Translations under genes and position numbers: made by a program
Notes under the pieces: model-generated
Seen by the model: only the letters and a program-made list of their open reading frames with translations
Told to the model about the DNA's origin: nothing
Databases searched by the model: none
Shown: positions 34,232 through 42,924 of the stretch, one piece after another
How positions within the stretch are numbered: the stretch's first letter is position 1
Layout: each line of letters starts with the position of its first letter
NCBI RefSeq assembly: GCF_007751035.1
Contig: NZ_CP036433.1
Span: 3,453,001 to 3,517,000 of the forward strand
Direction of reading: 5' to 3'
DNA: 64,000 bases
From: Lignipirellula cremea
Lineage (GTDB): Bacteria; Planctomycetota; Planctomycetia; Pirellulales; Pirellulaceae

Positions 34232-37200
34232 CTATCGCAGCAGACTGAGCACGTTCTGCGGATTCTGGTTCGCGATTCCGAGAACCGAGGTGCCGGACTG
34301 CACCAGAATCTGGGCTCGTGTGAGCCGGGCGCTTTCCGCGGCGAAGTCAGCGTCGCGGATGGAGCTTTCGGCGTCGGTCAGGTTGGTCAGCGTGTCGTTC
34401 AACGTGAAGATGTTCGTTTCCAGAGTCGTTTTCTGGAACGCACCCAGACGCCCACGCAGCGTGGTCACCTGGTTAATCACTTCGTCGACGACCTTCGCGG
34501 CTCCCGTCACATCGTTGGCCAGCGACTTGGCTCCACCCGATCGCAGTTCGAACAAACGTCCGCTGACGCCGCCCAGACGCGAGGTGTTCACGCTCTGGAT
34601 GCCCAGGCGGGCCTGCTGGTTGGAGACAACATCGGGTCCCAGCTGGAACTGGGCGCCGCCGCCGGTGATGGAGAAGCTGACCGTCGTACCCGAGGCGACA
34701 TCGCTTTTGAGGGCGAAGCTGATATCGAGCGACGAGGTATTGATCGAGGCTCGCAGACCGTCGGCCACCGCTTTCACGCCGTTGATGCGGGCGTTCAGGT
34801 CGGTTCCCGTGCTACGGTCCGCCGAGTCTCCGTTGTCGTCGGTCAGGGCAAACGAGCCCGACAGCGACTTGATCGACACAAAGTTCTTCGATCCGAAATC
34901 CGTGGCCACAAACTCCAGGCCGCCGGCTCCGGCGTCTTCATTTCCAAGCAATGCGGCGCCATCGGTCGTACCGCCGATGGTCACCCCGCCCGAGGTCGTT
35001 CCCTGGTCGAAGACCGTGACGGCTCCGGCGCCGGTGCCTTCGGCTGTCAGCGTGAACAGGTCCTGGATGTCCTGGCTGGCGCTGGTGAAGGCGGTCTCAA
35101 CCTGCGTGGCGGTGCTGACGCCGCTTTGGATGCCGACCGTCAGCTTTTTGGTGGTGGAATCGTAGGAGAACGTTTCCGAACCCGCGGTCGCCGTGTTTTC
35201 GAAGACAATTTCCACGCCGTCGTAGTCGGCGCCCGTATTCAGGGCGTCGAGCGTCAGCCGGGCGTTGGTGCCGTTCTGGGCGACCGTCGTCGTGGTGGCG
35301 TTGGCGTCGGTGAAGGTCCGTCCCAGCGTCTGGAATTCCAGATCGTCGGTTGTTGCTTCCACCAGACCCGTGCCGTCGCTGCCGTTGGCGTTGCTGACAC
35401 TGATCCCCAGACTCGACAGCTGGGCCGCGTTTCCGGAGTCATTGAAGAAGTCGACCAGATCGTTGGCGGTGGTGATAACGTCGCCGTTATCGTTGGTCGC
35501 CAGGTTGATAATGACGGTGCCTTCACTCGTCACGCCGCCAGCGGTCACCGCAGTGTTGCTGGAGGTAACGACGCCGGCGCCGGCGCCGCCGCCGAACACG
35601 GCGCCGCTGAAGTGATCGTTGACAAACGTGTCGCCATTGACCAGGGCGGCCACATCCGCCGCCGTGGCGGCAGCCGTTACGTTGATGTTAAGCGTCTTGG
35701 TCGAGGCGTCGTAGGCGATGGAATCCGCAGCGGCAGTCGCGTCGAGATTGATCGTAACGCCGTCGTACTCGGAACCCTTGGTTTTGGCCGTAATGCTAAA
35801 GCTGGAGTCGGCCGCGGCGCCCTGCACCACCGTCGTGGAGAAATCTGTGACTTCAGGATCGGTCGTCAGATCGACGCCCAAAGCCTGACCCGGGGTCGCC
35901 GCGACAAAGCGGATGTTCTTCGTGGCGTCGGGAGCCAGGAACTGCAGGGCGTTGCTGGAGGTTTTCGATCCGGTCAGCGCGAATTCCTGGAAGTCGGTGA
36001 CCACGTCGTGACCGTCGTTCCCTGTGGCCAGGGCGGCCGACAGGTCCACGTTGGCGCCGCTGGCGTTGATCGCCGCGACGATATCATTGGCGGTCGAGGT
36101 GATCGCCCCGCCCAGTTCGCCGCCCGACAAGGTCGCCTGCAGGCCGGCGTCGGCGATGGCAATGGTGCCGGAGCCGTCGGATTCGCCCACGTTGTCGGCT
36201 TCGAACAAAATGCCTACATCGGCGTCGGCCGCCAGATCGGCGATCAGCTGGGCTGCGGTCGTTTCGCCCGAATCGTCGATGGTGATCGTCAAACGACCCA
36301 CGCCGCCGGTGCCGCCGTTATGGTCGTAAGCAAAGGTAGCCGCGTCGCCAATGTCGCCGCCCACGGCGAAGACCACTTCGACATCGTTAAATTCGCTGCC
36401 GGGGATCTTCGACGTGAACTTCAGGTCATTGTTCAGGCCGGTCAATTCGGCGTCGCCCTCGGCAGCCACATGGGCCGAGGTCGCCAGGTTGACGGTGAGC
36501 GTACCCGGATCGCTGCCGGTCGGCGCAGTGTAGGCGACGCTGAGGGCCTGGCCGGCGGTGGACGAATCGTACTTGACGCGGATGTTGCCCGGGTCGACGC
36601 CGGCTTCGGTAGCGGTCAGGACGATGTCGTTGTCGCTGCCGAAGCTCGACAGGGTGATCGAACCCGCCTGGGCGTCCTGCTGGACAATGTTGGCTTTCAC
36701 GCCAATCGCGTCGGACACCAGGTTGACGGCCGCGGCGATCTGCTCGGCCGTGCTGCCGGCGGCGAAGTTGAACGCTTCAAAGCCTTCGGAGCCGCCGATT
36801 TCCAGAGTGACATCTTCGTCGATCGTATCATAGCCGTACGACAGCTTGCCTTGCGTGGCTTGCGAAACCACCTGCACGTCGACCCCGATTTCTTTGAGCG
36901 CCCCGAAGTTGGCCTGGTCGATCTTGAGATCGGCAAACGACTGGTTGCTGGCGCCTTTGGTGATAAAGTCCAGGCTACCGTCGAGGATACGACGTCCCTG
37001 GAAGGAGGTCACCTGGGCCACGCGGTCGATCGCTTCCAGCGAGGAGTCGATCTGCAGCTGGTTGGCGGCGATCTGATCGTCGCTGAGGGCGCCCGTATTG
37101 GCGGCTTCCGAGACCAGCCCGCGGATTTCGTTCAGCAGCGAGCTGACCTGTCCGAGAGCGCTATCGCCGGTGGCGATCAGCTGGTTGGCTCGCTCGCTGT

Positions 37201-37396
37201 TGGTGATGGCTTTTTTCACCCCGATGATATCGCTGCGAAGTTCTTCGCTGGCGATCAAACCGGCCGGGTCGTCTTTACCGGAGCCAATGCGGAGACCGGT
37301 GCTCAAGCGGTTCAAAGTGGTTTGCAAATCACTATTCGATCGCTGCAACGTATTCTGTGCGATCAACGAGCTGACATTGGTATTGATTCGGGACAT
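34232..37396 (-). CDS. fliC: Flagellin FliC (very long)
   Basis: The protein has 1054 residues. The N-terminal D0/D1 (MSRINTNVSSLIAQNTLQRS, TTLNRLSTGLRIGSGKDDPAGLIASEELRSD) and C-terminal D1/D0 (GAFQKTTLETNIFTLNDTL, AESSIRDADFAAESARLTRAQILVQSGTSVLGIANQNPQNVLSLLR) are textbook flagellin. About 750 residues between them form a variable region rich in Ala, Thr, Asp and Gly. It holds loosely repeated units (GxDYDGVxIxxxxTxxxxxxTxxYDxxTKxLxV-like) and no lysine-rich patches. ATG at 37396 follows AAGGGG at 9 bases. It is exported by the flagellar type III system and chaperoned by FliS. Confidence 0.95.
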   Translation of the reverse strand: MSRINTNVSSLIAQNTLQRSNSDLQTTLNRLSTGLRIGSGKDDPAGLIASEELRSDIIGVKKAITNSERANQLIATGDSALGQVSSLLNEIRGLVSEAANTGALSDDQIAANQLQIDSSLEAIDRVAQVTSFQGRRILDGSLDFITKGASNQSFADLKIDQANFGALKEIGVDVQVVSQATQGKLSYGYDTIDEDVTLEIGGSEGFEAFNFAAGSTAEQIAAAVNLVSDAIGVKANIVQQDAQAGSITLSSFGSDNDIVLTATEAGVDPGNIRVKYDSSTAGQALSVAYTAPTGSDPGTLTVNLATSAHVAAEGDAELTGLNNDLKFTSKIPGSEFNDVEVVFAVGGDIGDAATFAYDHNGGTGGVGRLTITIDDSGETTAAQLIADLAADADVGILFEADNVGESDGSGTIAIADAGLQATLSGGELGGAITSTANDIVAAINASGANVDLSAALATGNDGHDVVTDFQEFALTGSKTSSNALQFLAPDATKNIRFVAATPGQALGVDLTTDPEVTDFSTTVVQGAAADSSFSITAKTKGSEYDGVTINLDATAAADSIAYDASTKTLNINVTAAATAADVAALVNGDTFVNDHFSGAVFGGGAGAGVVTSSNTAVTAGGVTSEGTVIINLATNDNGDVITTANDLVDFFNDSGNAAQLSSLGISVSNANGSDGTGLVEATTDDLEFQTLGRTFTDANATTTTVAQNGTNARLTLDALNTGADYDGVEIVFENTATAGSETFSYDSTTKKLTVGIQSGVSTATQVETAFTSASQDIQDLFTLTAEGTGAGAVTVFDQGTTSGGVTIGGTTDGAALLGNEDAGAGGLEFVATDFGSKNFVSIKSLSGSFALTDDNGDSADRSTGTDLNARINGVKAVADGLRASINTSSLDISFALKSDVASGTTVSFSITGGGAQFQLGPDVVSNQQARLGIQSVNTSRLGGVSGRLFELRSGGAKSLANDVTGAAKVVDEVINQVTTLRGRLGAFQKTTLETNIFTLNDTLTNLTDAESSIRDADFAAESARLTRAQILVQSGTSVLGIANQNPQNVLSLLR

Positions 37397-37545
37397 GCCG
37401 AACACCCCTTAAATTTGGTGGACTTCGTCGGCGCCCATTCCATGGCGGCGAATGTGGAATTGGACTGCTGCTCGCTCAAGAGGGTCCGCCTCGGGAAACG
37501 AGCAGCATGTGTTGTTGTGCTTCGGTCTAGCGACCCCTCCGCCTT

Positions 37546-37585
37546 GAGTGTTCTGCCCGCTGGAAGCGGGATTGCCGGAACACTC
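37546..37585 (-). promoter_or_regulatory. Stem-loop in the fliC leader
   Basis: GAGTGTTC (37546-37553) pairs with GAACACTC (37578-37585). Inside, CCCGCT pairs with AGCGGG around a 3-base loop (37556-37570). It would lie in the 5' untranslated region of fliC, about 150-190 bases upstream of the start codon. It could act in message stability or translation control. Confidence 0.5.
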
Positions 37586-37683
37586 GCAGGAATAATCGCT
37601 ACTCACCTTGCACACGCGCCTCGGAGACATCCTCCTGCAGCGTCGTTTACGCTTATCCAGGAACGACCTGGGCCTGACAAACT

Positions 37684-37712
37684 CTATCGATCCTGCCGCC
37701 TTGTGAACTTTA
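37684..37712 (-). promoter_or_regulatory. sigma28-like promoter of fliC
   Basis: On the minus strand TAAAGTTC (37705-37712) matches the sigma28 -35 element TAAAGTTT at 7 of 8 positions. ATCGATAG (37684-37691) shares CGATA with the -10 element GCCGATAA. The spacing is 13 rather than 11 bases. It lies about 290 bases upstream of fliC, giving a long leader. Confidence 0.4.
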
Positions 37713-38138
37713 AGCGTTTAGGGAAGAGATAGCCTCTTTTACCTGTCTTCCCAGGTTGACCCTGTCGACGGCAACGGTCGTAGCGGTCGCGGCTGACCCA
37801 TTGGCCTGGCAATTGCACTCTCCTTGTTCCCAGTGACGGCCTTTCGGAACGTCCTGGGCTCTCCCAGGATGCCTTTTCCGAGGGAACATGGGGAAACACC
37901 TTATTTTCCCGCCAGTGCCGGCATTTCCCGTCGCAATCCCAGCGCAGCCGCCGTTCGCTTTGCCGCCATTCGAGTGTGCTGCGAACGATCGGGTCGGCCT
38001 GGAGATGACCAGCCGTTGTCACGATTGTGCCGGCACGCAACGCGACTATTGAATAGCAACTGAATAACAACGAAGTAACACCCCCGCTCGAAGCGGCGCT
38101 CAATCGGCCGCTTCGAACGCTTAACCAGGAGTAGACCG
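37713..38138. other. Spacer between fliC promoter and Rho-N-like gene
   Basis: I see no gene. A weak inverted repeat GGGAAGA (about 37721) with TCTTCCC (about 37746) is the only structure noted. The region should contain the promoter of the 38139 gene. Confidence 0.35.
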
Positions 38139-38447
38139 ATGCCCACAGCCTGGACCGATAAAGACGAACGCCAGTACGAACACATCAAAGAAAGCGAGCA
38201 GGACCGCGGCAGCAGTACTGAAGAAGCGAAGGAAATCGCGGCCCGAACCGTGAACAAGCAGCGTCGCAAGGAGGGCCGCACGCCCAACCGCCGCACCCAG
38301 GGAACGGGGAACCCGACTAAACCGCTCGAAGAAAGAACCGTCGACGAGCTGCAGAACCTGGCCTCGGAACGGGAAATTCACGGTCGTTCCCGCATGCGGA
38401 AGCAGGAACTGGTCGACGCCCTGCGGAAAACTGGTTCGTCCGACTGA
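38139..38447 (+). CDS. Small Rho-N/SAP-like domain protein
   Basis: The protein has 102 residues and is highly charged. The N-half (WTDKDERQYEHIKESEQDRGSSTEEAKEIAARTVNKQRRKEGRTPN) is a conserved block found in many small proteins annotated as plasmid stabilisation or Rho termination factor-like. The C-half (LEERTVDELQNLASEREIHGRSRMRKQELVDALRKT) is a Rho-N/SAP-type helix-extension-helix that can bind nucleic acid. CCAGGAG lies about 9 bases upstream. Function unknown; possibly stress- or DNA-related. Confidence 0.8.
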   Translation: MPTAWTDKDERQYEHIKESEQDRGSSTEEAKEIAARTVNKQRRKEGRTPNRRTQGTGNPTKPLEERTVDELQNLASEREIHGRSRMRKQELVDALRKTGSSD

Positions 38448-38532
38448 GCGGGCGAACGTGCGTTTTAAAGGAAGTTACCTCCCTCCAGCCCGTGATAAAG
38501 GCTGGCGTTTCCCTGTCATGGAGAATATTGGA

Positions 38533-38955
38533 ATGATATCCTGGAAAGAATTTCTGTCGGAGCACGGGGTTCCGTATGAGACGGTTGACAACTCTGAAGA
38601 GAAAGCCCAGACGGTCGTCTTCAACGCCGATTCGGGTTATGCGTTTGTGTTGGCGATGGCCCCGCACGGCTGTCAGATCGACCCGGAGAAGGTCAGTCAG
38701 GCGCTGGGCGGAAGCGTGGTGAAAGCAGCCACGATGGACGAATACCACCAGCTTTGTTCGCCCTGCCAGCCGGGAGCGATGCCGCCCTTCGGCCCCGCCT
38801 ACCACATCAAAACGACGCTGCTGGACGCGGCCCTGGCCAAAGCAGGCGAAATCTATTGTGAAAGCGATGATCCCCACGCCGCCCTGAAGATGGATTACGG
38901 CGACTTCTCCCGGGCTGTCACTCCCATCGTCGTTCCTTTAACCATGGCGAAGTGA
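38533..38955 (+). CDS. YbaK/EbsC-family aminoacyl-tRNA deacylase
   Basis: The protein has 140 residues. The start at 38533 is favoured by GGAG 9 bases upstream; ATG 38518 is possible. It shows FLSEHGVPYETVDNSEEKAQTVVFNADSGYAFVLAMAPHGCQIDPEKVSQALGG and GAMPPFGPAYHIKTTLLDAAL, the family core with GxxPPFG. Such proteins hydrolyse mischarged tRNA, for example Cys-tRNA(Pro), or similar aminoacyl esters. The catalytic Lys usual near the start of the core is not obvious. The next gene starts 3 bases after the stop. Confidence 0.78.
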   Translation: MISWKEFLSEHGVPYETVDNSEEKAQTVVFNADSGYAFVLAMAPHGCQIDPEKVSQALGGSVVKAATMDEYHQLCSPCQPGAMPPFGPAYHIKTTLLDAALAKAGEIYCESDDPHAALKMDYGDFSRAVTPIVVPLTMAK

Positions 38956-38957
38956 TC

Positions 38958-39740
38958 ATGTCGCACGCAGCCATTCGCAACATCCTGGTCAAGGGCGCCG
39001 GCTCGGGCATTGGTCGCGCCGTGGCTCGTCAGTTCCATCAGGCAGGCCATCGTTTGGCCCTGCTCGACTACGATCGGCCCAGTCTGGAAAAACTCCAGTC
39101 GGAGCTGGAAGGTGCATCGCCGATTCGCCTTTATGAGACCGACATCTCGGACGCAGCGCAGGTGGAAACGGCCTGCCAGGATCTGCTGCACCACTGGGCG
39201 ACGATCGATGTCGTGGTCGCCAACGCCGGTGTGAACGGCCAATGGGCGCCGCTGGACGAACTGGAAGTCGACCAGTGGCGTCGCACGCTGGCGATCAATC
39301 TGAACGGCACTTTCTATACGATCAAATTCGCCCTGCCCGGCCTGAAGAAACGCGGCGGCGCCGTGGTGGTCACGTCGTCCATTAACGGGGTCCGCGTTTT
39401 CAGCAGCGGCGGAGCCACCGCCTATTCGGCCTCCAAAGCAGGCCAGGTCGGCATGGCGAAGATGCTGGCGCTGGAACTGGCGCCGCACAAGATCCGTGTG
39501 AATGTCGTCTGCCCGGGGGCGATCGATACGGAGATTGACCAAAGCACCGAACGGACCGACCTGGATCGCGCCCGGCAACCGGTCGAATATCCAGCAGGCG
39601 TTGTGCCGCTGAACGAGGGAAACCCGGGTTCTGCCGAACAGGTCGCCGAGGTGATCTGCTATTTGTGCAGTGATCAGGCCAGCCTGGTGACGGGCTCGGT
39701 CGTGTTTGTCGACGGCGCCGAGTCGCTGCTGCAGGGATAG
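38958..39740 (+). CDS. Short-chain dehydrogenase/reductase
   Basis: The protein has 260 residues with a Rossmann fold. The cofactor loop reads ILVKGAGSGIGRAVARQF; the usual Thr before the first Gly is Lys here. VVVANAGVNG, the catalytic Ser in VVTSSINGVR and the YSASKAG Tyr/Lys motif are present. The C-terminus GSVVFVDGAESLL is typical. It is probably NAD(P)-dependent; the Asp after the second strand (LLDYDR) favours NAD. It starts 3 bases after the YbaK-like gene, so the two are co-translated. Substrate unknown. Confidence 0.88.
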   Translation: MSHAAIRNILVKGAGSGIGRAVARQFHQAGHRLALLDYDRPSLEKLQSELEGASPIRLYETDISDAAQVETACQDLLHHWATIDVVVANAGVNGQWAPLDELEVDQWRRTLAINLNGTFYTIKFALPGLKKRGGAVVVTSSINGVRVFSSGGATAYSASKAGQVGMAKMLALELAPHKIRVNVVCPGAIDTEIDQSTERTDLDRARQPVEYPAGVVPLNEGNPGSAEQVAEVICYLCSDQASLVTGSVVFVDGAESLLQG

Positions 39741-39809
39741 GGAAGACGCTTGAGATAACGCCTGCGAAGCGGGATTTGTCCGCCACCGCGCGATTGCCTG
39801 AAGGGCCGC

Positions 39810-40628
39810 CTATCGCTCGCCGATGATCTCAGGATAAACGACGAGTTCAATGCGGCGATTCTTGGCCGCTCCGGCCGGCGTGGCGTTGGAAGCGAGCGGA
39901 TGGTTGCCGCCCTGGGCCACGGTAAAGAATTGTTGCGCCGGCAACTGGTTCCGACGTGTGAGCTGGTCGAAAATCAGGATCGCTTGCGACGCGGAAAGCT
40001 GATGATTGCTGCTTACCGAACTGGCCGGCGAAGGCGTTGAGTTATCCGTGTGCGCTTCGATGGCGATGATCTGCCGGGCGTAGTGCTGCTTGATCGCGGC
40101 TGCAGCCGAGTCCAGTACGGTGTTGGCCGACTGGGTCAGCGTGAAAGAGCCCGGGGCGAACAACTCGTCGGCGGGAATCGCAATCCGTACGACGTCGTTA
40201 TCCAGGCGAACATCCAGGCCCGGTACGTCGACTGCCTGGACACTTTGCCGCAGGCTGTTGTTGGCGGTGATGATGGCGCCGCCGCTCCGCTGGGTGGAGG
40301 CTTGCATGCCGGCGATGCGTTTATCGGCCTGTTGCATGGCGACCTGGGTTTGCTGCAGTTGCGACGCCGTGGAAGCCAGGCGTTCCTGCAGCAGAAGCAT
40401 CTCATCGCGCATGACCTGGGTTTGCTGCTGCGACTGGGCTAGCTGCGTATGCAGGTCCCGGTTGTTGGCGTCAAGCTGTTCCGCCCGAGCCTGCAGCTGG
40501 GTCGCCACGGCTACCTGCTGTTGTTGCTGTTGCTGTAAGGCAGCCGCATTCTGCGAATTGCCGAACGGGCCCTGGTTGCAGCCAGTCGCTACGAGAGTCA
40601 GTATGATAATGAGGGCGGAAAACCGCAT
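39810..40628 (-). CDS. OmpA-family lipoprotein with coiled coil
   Basis: The protein has 272 residues from the ATG at 40628. The leader MRFSALIIILTLVATGCNQ ends in a lipobox Cys. A Gln-rich coiled coil follows (about 30-120, LQQQQQQQVAVATQLQARAEQLDANN, with a run of seven Gln). The C-terminal OmpA/MotB-type peptidoglycan-binding domain is at about 145-268: IIAIEAHTDNS, LSASQAILIFDQLTRRNQLP, GGNHPLASNATPAGAAKNRRIELVV. It probably anchors an envelope layer to peptidoglycan. Confidence 0.9.
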   Translation of the reverse strand: MRFSALIIILTLVATGCNQGPFGNSQNAAALQQQQQQQVAVATQLQARAEQLDANNRDLHTQLAQSQQQTQVMRDEMLLLQERLASTASQLQQTQVAMQQADKRIAGMQASTQRSGGAIITANNSLRQSVQAVDVPGLDVRLDNDVVRIAIPADELFAPGSFTLTQSANTVLDSAAAAIKQHYARQIIAIEAHTDNSTPSPASSVSSNHQLSASQAILIFDQLTRRNQLPAQQFFTVAQGGNHPLASNATPAGAAKNRRIELVVYPEIIGER

Positions 40629-40808
40629 CGTAACATCCCTTCCCAAGCGGCGCAGACACAACGCCCACGCTCCAAGGGTGGGGATCGTAGCGATCGGCTG
40701 ATACTGCCGCAAGCCCAGTTGGAATGGCCCGACAAAGGACTGCGAGGAAATTTACTGCCTGACGGGGATTCGTCACTCTGAGCGAAAGCAGGTTCAGAAA
40801 GTACGCGT

Positions 40809-40863
40809 CGTTTCACGGAGTGAAAGGCGATTACCCAGCGTCTGTTCTTCCTCGCAACGACGA
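40809..40863. repeat. Dispersed palindromic repeat (copy related to 55951-55997)
   Basis: The core TTTCAC-GGA-GTGAAA (40811-40825) begins a 47-base block, 40817-40863. By eye it matches 37 of 47 bases of 55951-55997, in the same orientation. Both end in AACGACGA. It lies between minus-strand genes. Confidence 0.65.
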
Positions 40864-40927
40864 ATCAACATCTGCCAGTCATTTCCTCCGAGTTGCGACA
40901 GGAATTCGTCGCACGTTCCCAGCCTGT

Positions 40928-41782
40928 CTAGCTCGCCAGCGGCGGTTTTTGTACGACGTACAGCCCGTACTGCATGGAGCCGGTGCGAAAGGCGGTCAGG
41001 ATGCGGCATAAGGTAACGGCGAAAATCCAGTTGCGGTTGCGACGCTGGAACAGGTCCTGGCGATAGCTGCGATTGCTGGCAAGTCCTTTCGCCAGTCGCC
41101 AGGCGCAGATCCGCCAGGTTTTGCGGACCTCGCGACTGAGATTGGCGAAGGAGACCAGTTCCAGGCCGGCCCCGGCCATCAGCTCCCGGTATTCAGAATC
41201 GGAGCCCAGCGACGTCAGCCGGCCTTCGCGGCAGATCGGCTCCAGCAGACGCTTCACTTCCCAGGGCCGCGGGTCTTCCTTCGCCAGCCAGACCGCCAGT
41301 GCGGCCTTTCGCCCAGGTTGGAGCACCCGGCGGATTTCGGAAAAGAAGGCTGCTTTGTCTTCGACATGCGACAGGCATTCAATGGATACCAGGGCGTCGA
41401 ACGAATCGTCGGCCAGTTCGTTCTGCAGCCAGTTCCGCAGCAGGTAAACGGGGTTATCGCCAGGCGTTTGCTGCACCGCAAAGGCATGCTGGGCGGAAGA
41501 GATCGTCAGACCCACGACCTGGGCGCCGCGCTGGGTCGCCAGTCGCCGCGCCGTTCCGCCATAGCCGCAGCCCACGTCGCAGACGCGATCACCCGGGCCC
41601 ACCTGGGCGGCGTCGGCCACGGCGTCGATCAGCTGCAGGACGGCCTGGTCAGGCGTTTCCCGGCCTGTCTTCCAGTATCCATGATGGACATGCTCGCCCC
41701 ATAACTCGCGATAGTACCCATCCAGATCGTCATAATGCTGTGCGACGGCGGCGGCCGTTTGCGGCTGGTTCGGTGTAATCAT
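40928..41782 (-). CDS. Class I SAM-dependent methyltransferase (tocopherol/sarcosine MT-like)
   Basis: The protein has 284 residues from the ATG at 41782 (AGGG about 7 bases upstream); 159 open bases further upstream look non-coding. It starts VAQHYDDLDGYYRELWGEHVHHGYW, then motif I RVCDVGCGYGGTARRLA (about 66-82), VVGLTISSAQHAFA, ALVSIECLSHVEDKAAFFSEIRRVLQPGRKAALAVWLA. The HHGYW opening is typical of the gamma-tocopherol/sterol methyltransferase group. The natural substrate is unknown. The C-terminal 90 residues are Arg-rich and could contact membranes. Confidence 0.87.
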   Translation of the reverse strand: MITPNQPQTAAAVAQHYDDLDGYYRELWGEHVHHGYWKTGRETPDQAVLQLIDAVADAAQVGPGDRVCDVGCGYGGTARRLATQRGAQVVGLTISSAQHAFAVQQTPGDNPVYLLRNWLQNELADDSFDALVSIECLSHVEDKAAFFSEIRRVLQPGRKAALAVWLAKEDPRPWEVKRLLEPICREGRLTSLGSDSEYRELMAGAGLELVSFANLSREVRKTWRICAWRLAKGLASNRSYRQDLFQRRNRNWIFAVTLCRILTAFRTGSMQYGLYVVQKPPLAS

Positions 41783-42159
41783 GGGCAACCCTGGAGCGTA
41801 ACAGGCAAGCGGGAGCAACGGTCGCCAGCGGCCGTTTCGGCAGGGAACGGAGCCGCGCTGGCTCCTTCCCGTTTCGGGAAAGCAGCTTACCCGAAAACCC
41901 CACGTAGCGAACCTTGCCTGCGGCTTCCGGCGAGTCCGCATTGCAGGAAATCAATGATTGCGTCACTTGTATGCGCGACTTTCGTTCCGGCGCCCTCCCG
42001 AAGACCGGAACGGGTCAGCAAGTAGCCGCGGCCGCCAGACTTTGCTTGGTCGCACCCGATCGAGAATCTTCACGGCCTGCCGACGCAAACCGGCTTGCAA
42101 TCCCCCTTCGAATAGCCAGATAATGGATGGTTGAGTTGCCCCAACCCAAATACGCATTG
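41783..42159. other. Spacer without recognised gene
   Basis: These 377 bases lie between two minus-strand genes. I see no gene, repeat or terminator that I would defend. Confidence 0.35.
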
Positions 42160-42639
42160 TTAGCCGTTCGCTGCGTGACGGCTGTAAAAAAGCACGCTGA
42201 GGATTGCACCAGCAAAAGAACCACAAACCATGCCAACCAGGGCAGTCCGTATCGTCAGCGACTGCCATGAAAACTCAAAGGTCAGGTCAATCGTCCCCAG
42301 CAAGGCTAACGTATTCACAAGACAGACGGGTCCGATGATTAAAAAACGTGGTCGTCGTCCCTGGCGAATCCGAAAACCCGCGATTCCGCCTGCCGGGCAT
42401 CCAGTAAGCGCCCCAAACAGGCAGCCAAAAACGAGGTACAGCACAGGCGGCTGCCGGTCAAATCCGTTGACAGCTGCGCCCACATAATAGCCGACACAAC
42501 TAACCATCTGGGCGAAAGATACGGCCCCGATGAACGCGCCAACGGCGACAAGTAGAATCGCAGGGATCGGGCTTCTCCGCGAGGAATCATCGCTTGTTGC
42601 TGCAGGACTTTCGTACGGATTGGTAGCGGAGGGAGGCAT
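42160..42639 (-). CDS. NPYxSP-motif membrane protein
   Basis: The protein has 159 residues from the ATG at 42639. It begins MPPSATNPYESPAATSDDSS, an N-P-Y-x-S-P start often seen in planctomycete membrane proteins. Three or four hydrophobic spans follow (PAILLVAVGAFIGAVSFAQMVSCVGYYV; VLYLVFGCLFGALTGCPAGGIAGF; FLIIGPVCLVNTLALLGTIDL; ALVGMVCGSFAGAILSVLFY). The frame is open upstream through the tandem repeat (APLAAPLAAPL), which is unlikely to be coding. It is at the left edge of the repeat-rich accessory region. Function unknown. Confidence 0.6.
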   Translation of the reverse strand: MPPSATNPYESPAATSDDSSRRSPIPAILLVAVGAFIGAVSFAQMVSCVGYYVGAAVNGFDRQPPVLYLVFGCLFGALTGCPAGGIAGFRIRQGRRPRFLIIGPVCLVNTLALLGTIDLTFEFSWQSLTIRTALVGMVCGSFAGAILSVLFYSRHAANG

Positions 42640-42747
42640 GATACAACTTGCAGGAGCGGCTAACGGTAAAGCAACAACAATGGTACGAATGGCACTTAAT
42701 CGGCGTAAGTCATGGCGCCTTAACGCGTTGGTAGTGGCGGCGGGGTT

Positions 42748-42832
42748 GGGAGCAGCAAGGGGAGCAAGGGGAGCAGCAAGGGGAGCAGCAAGGGGAGCAG
42801 CAAGGGGAGCAGCAAGGGGAGCAGCAAGCACC
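42748..42832. repeat. 12-bp tandem repeat
   Basis: GGAGCAGCAAGG-type units repeat about six to seven times, one of them shortened by 3 bases. A single unit also precedes the second 74-bp repeat at 45281, so the tandem array grew from the edge of that element. Confidence 0.9.
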
Positions 42833-42906
42833 CAGCAAGGGGGGCCACCCAGATATTGGCTCACCAATCCCCGCTGATCGTCAAAGTCTGGGTGGCCCTC
42901 TTTGTC
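42833..42906. repeat. 74-bp palindromic direct repeat, copy 1
   Basis: The element has 11-bp inverted ends, GGCCACCCAGA (42843-42853) with TCTGGGTGGCC (42887-42897), around a 33-base middle, then CTCTTTGTC. It matches 45281-45354 at 73 of 74 bases. It lies 18 bases upstream of the unknown gene at 42925. Confidence 0.95.
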
Positions 42907-42924
42907 GTACTACAGGCCAAACTG

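Noticed and set aside
37409-37630. 73-codon Cys-containing minus-strand frame in the fliC leader ending at the fliC ribosome binding site
   Set aside because: Its only ribosome-binding-like sequence touches the ATG with no spacing, and the frame overlaps the leader hairpin; composition is not protein-like.
34181-37732. Plus-strand 1183-codon frame opposite fliC
   Set aside because: Mirror of the high-GC flagellin gene; rich in Arg/Gly/Asp with no domain, while the minus strand is certain flagellin.
42160-42867. N-terminal extension of the NPYxSP membrane protein through APLAAPLAAPL
   Set aside because: The extension is the translated 12-bp tandem array; the ATG at 42639 gives the expected NPYxSP start.
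42833-42906. The 74-bp palindromic element as an integron attC site
   Set aside because: Although cassette-like in position, it lacks the GTTRRRY/RYYYAAC core sites and no integrase gene is seen.
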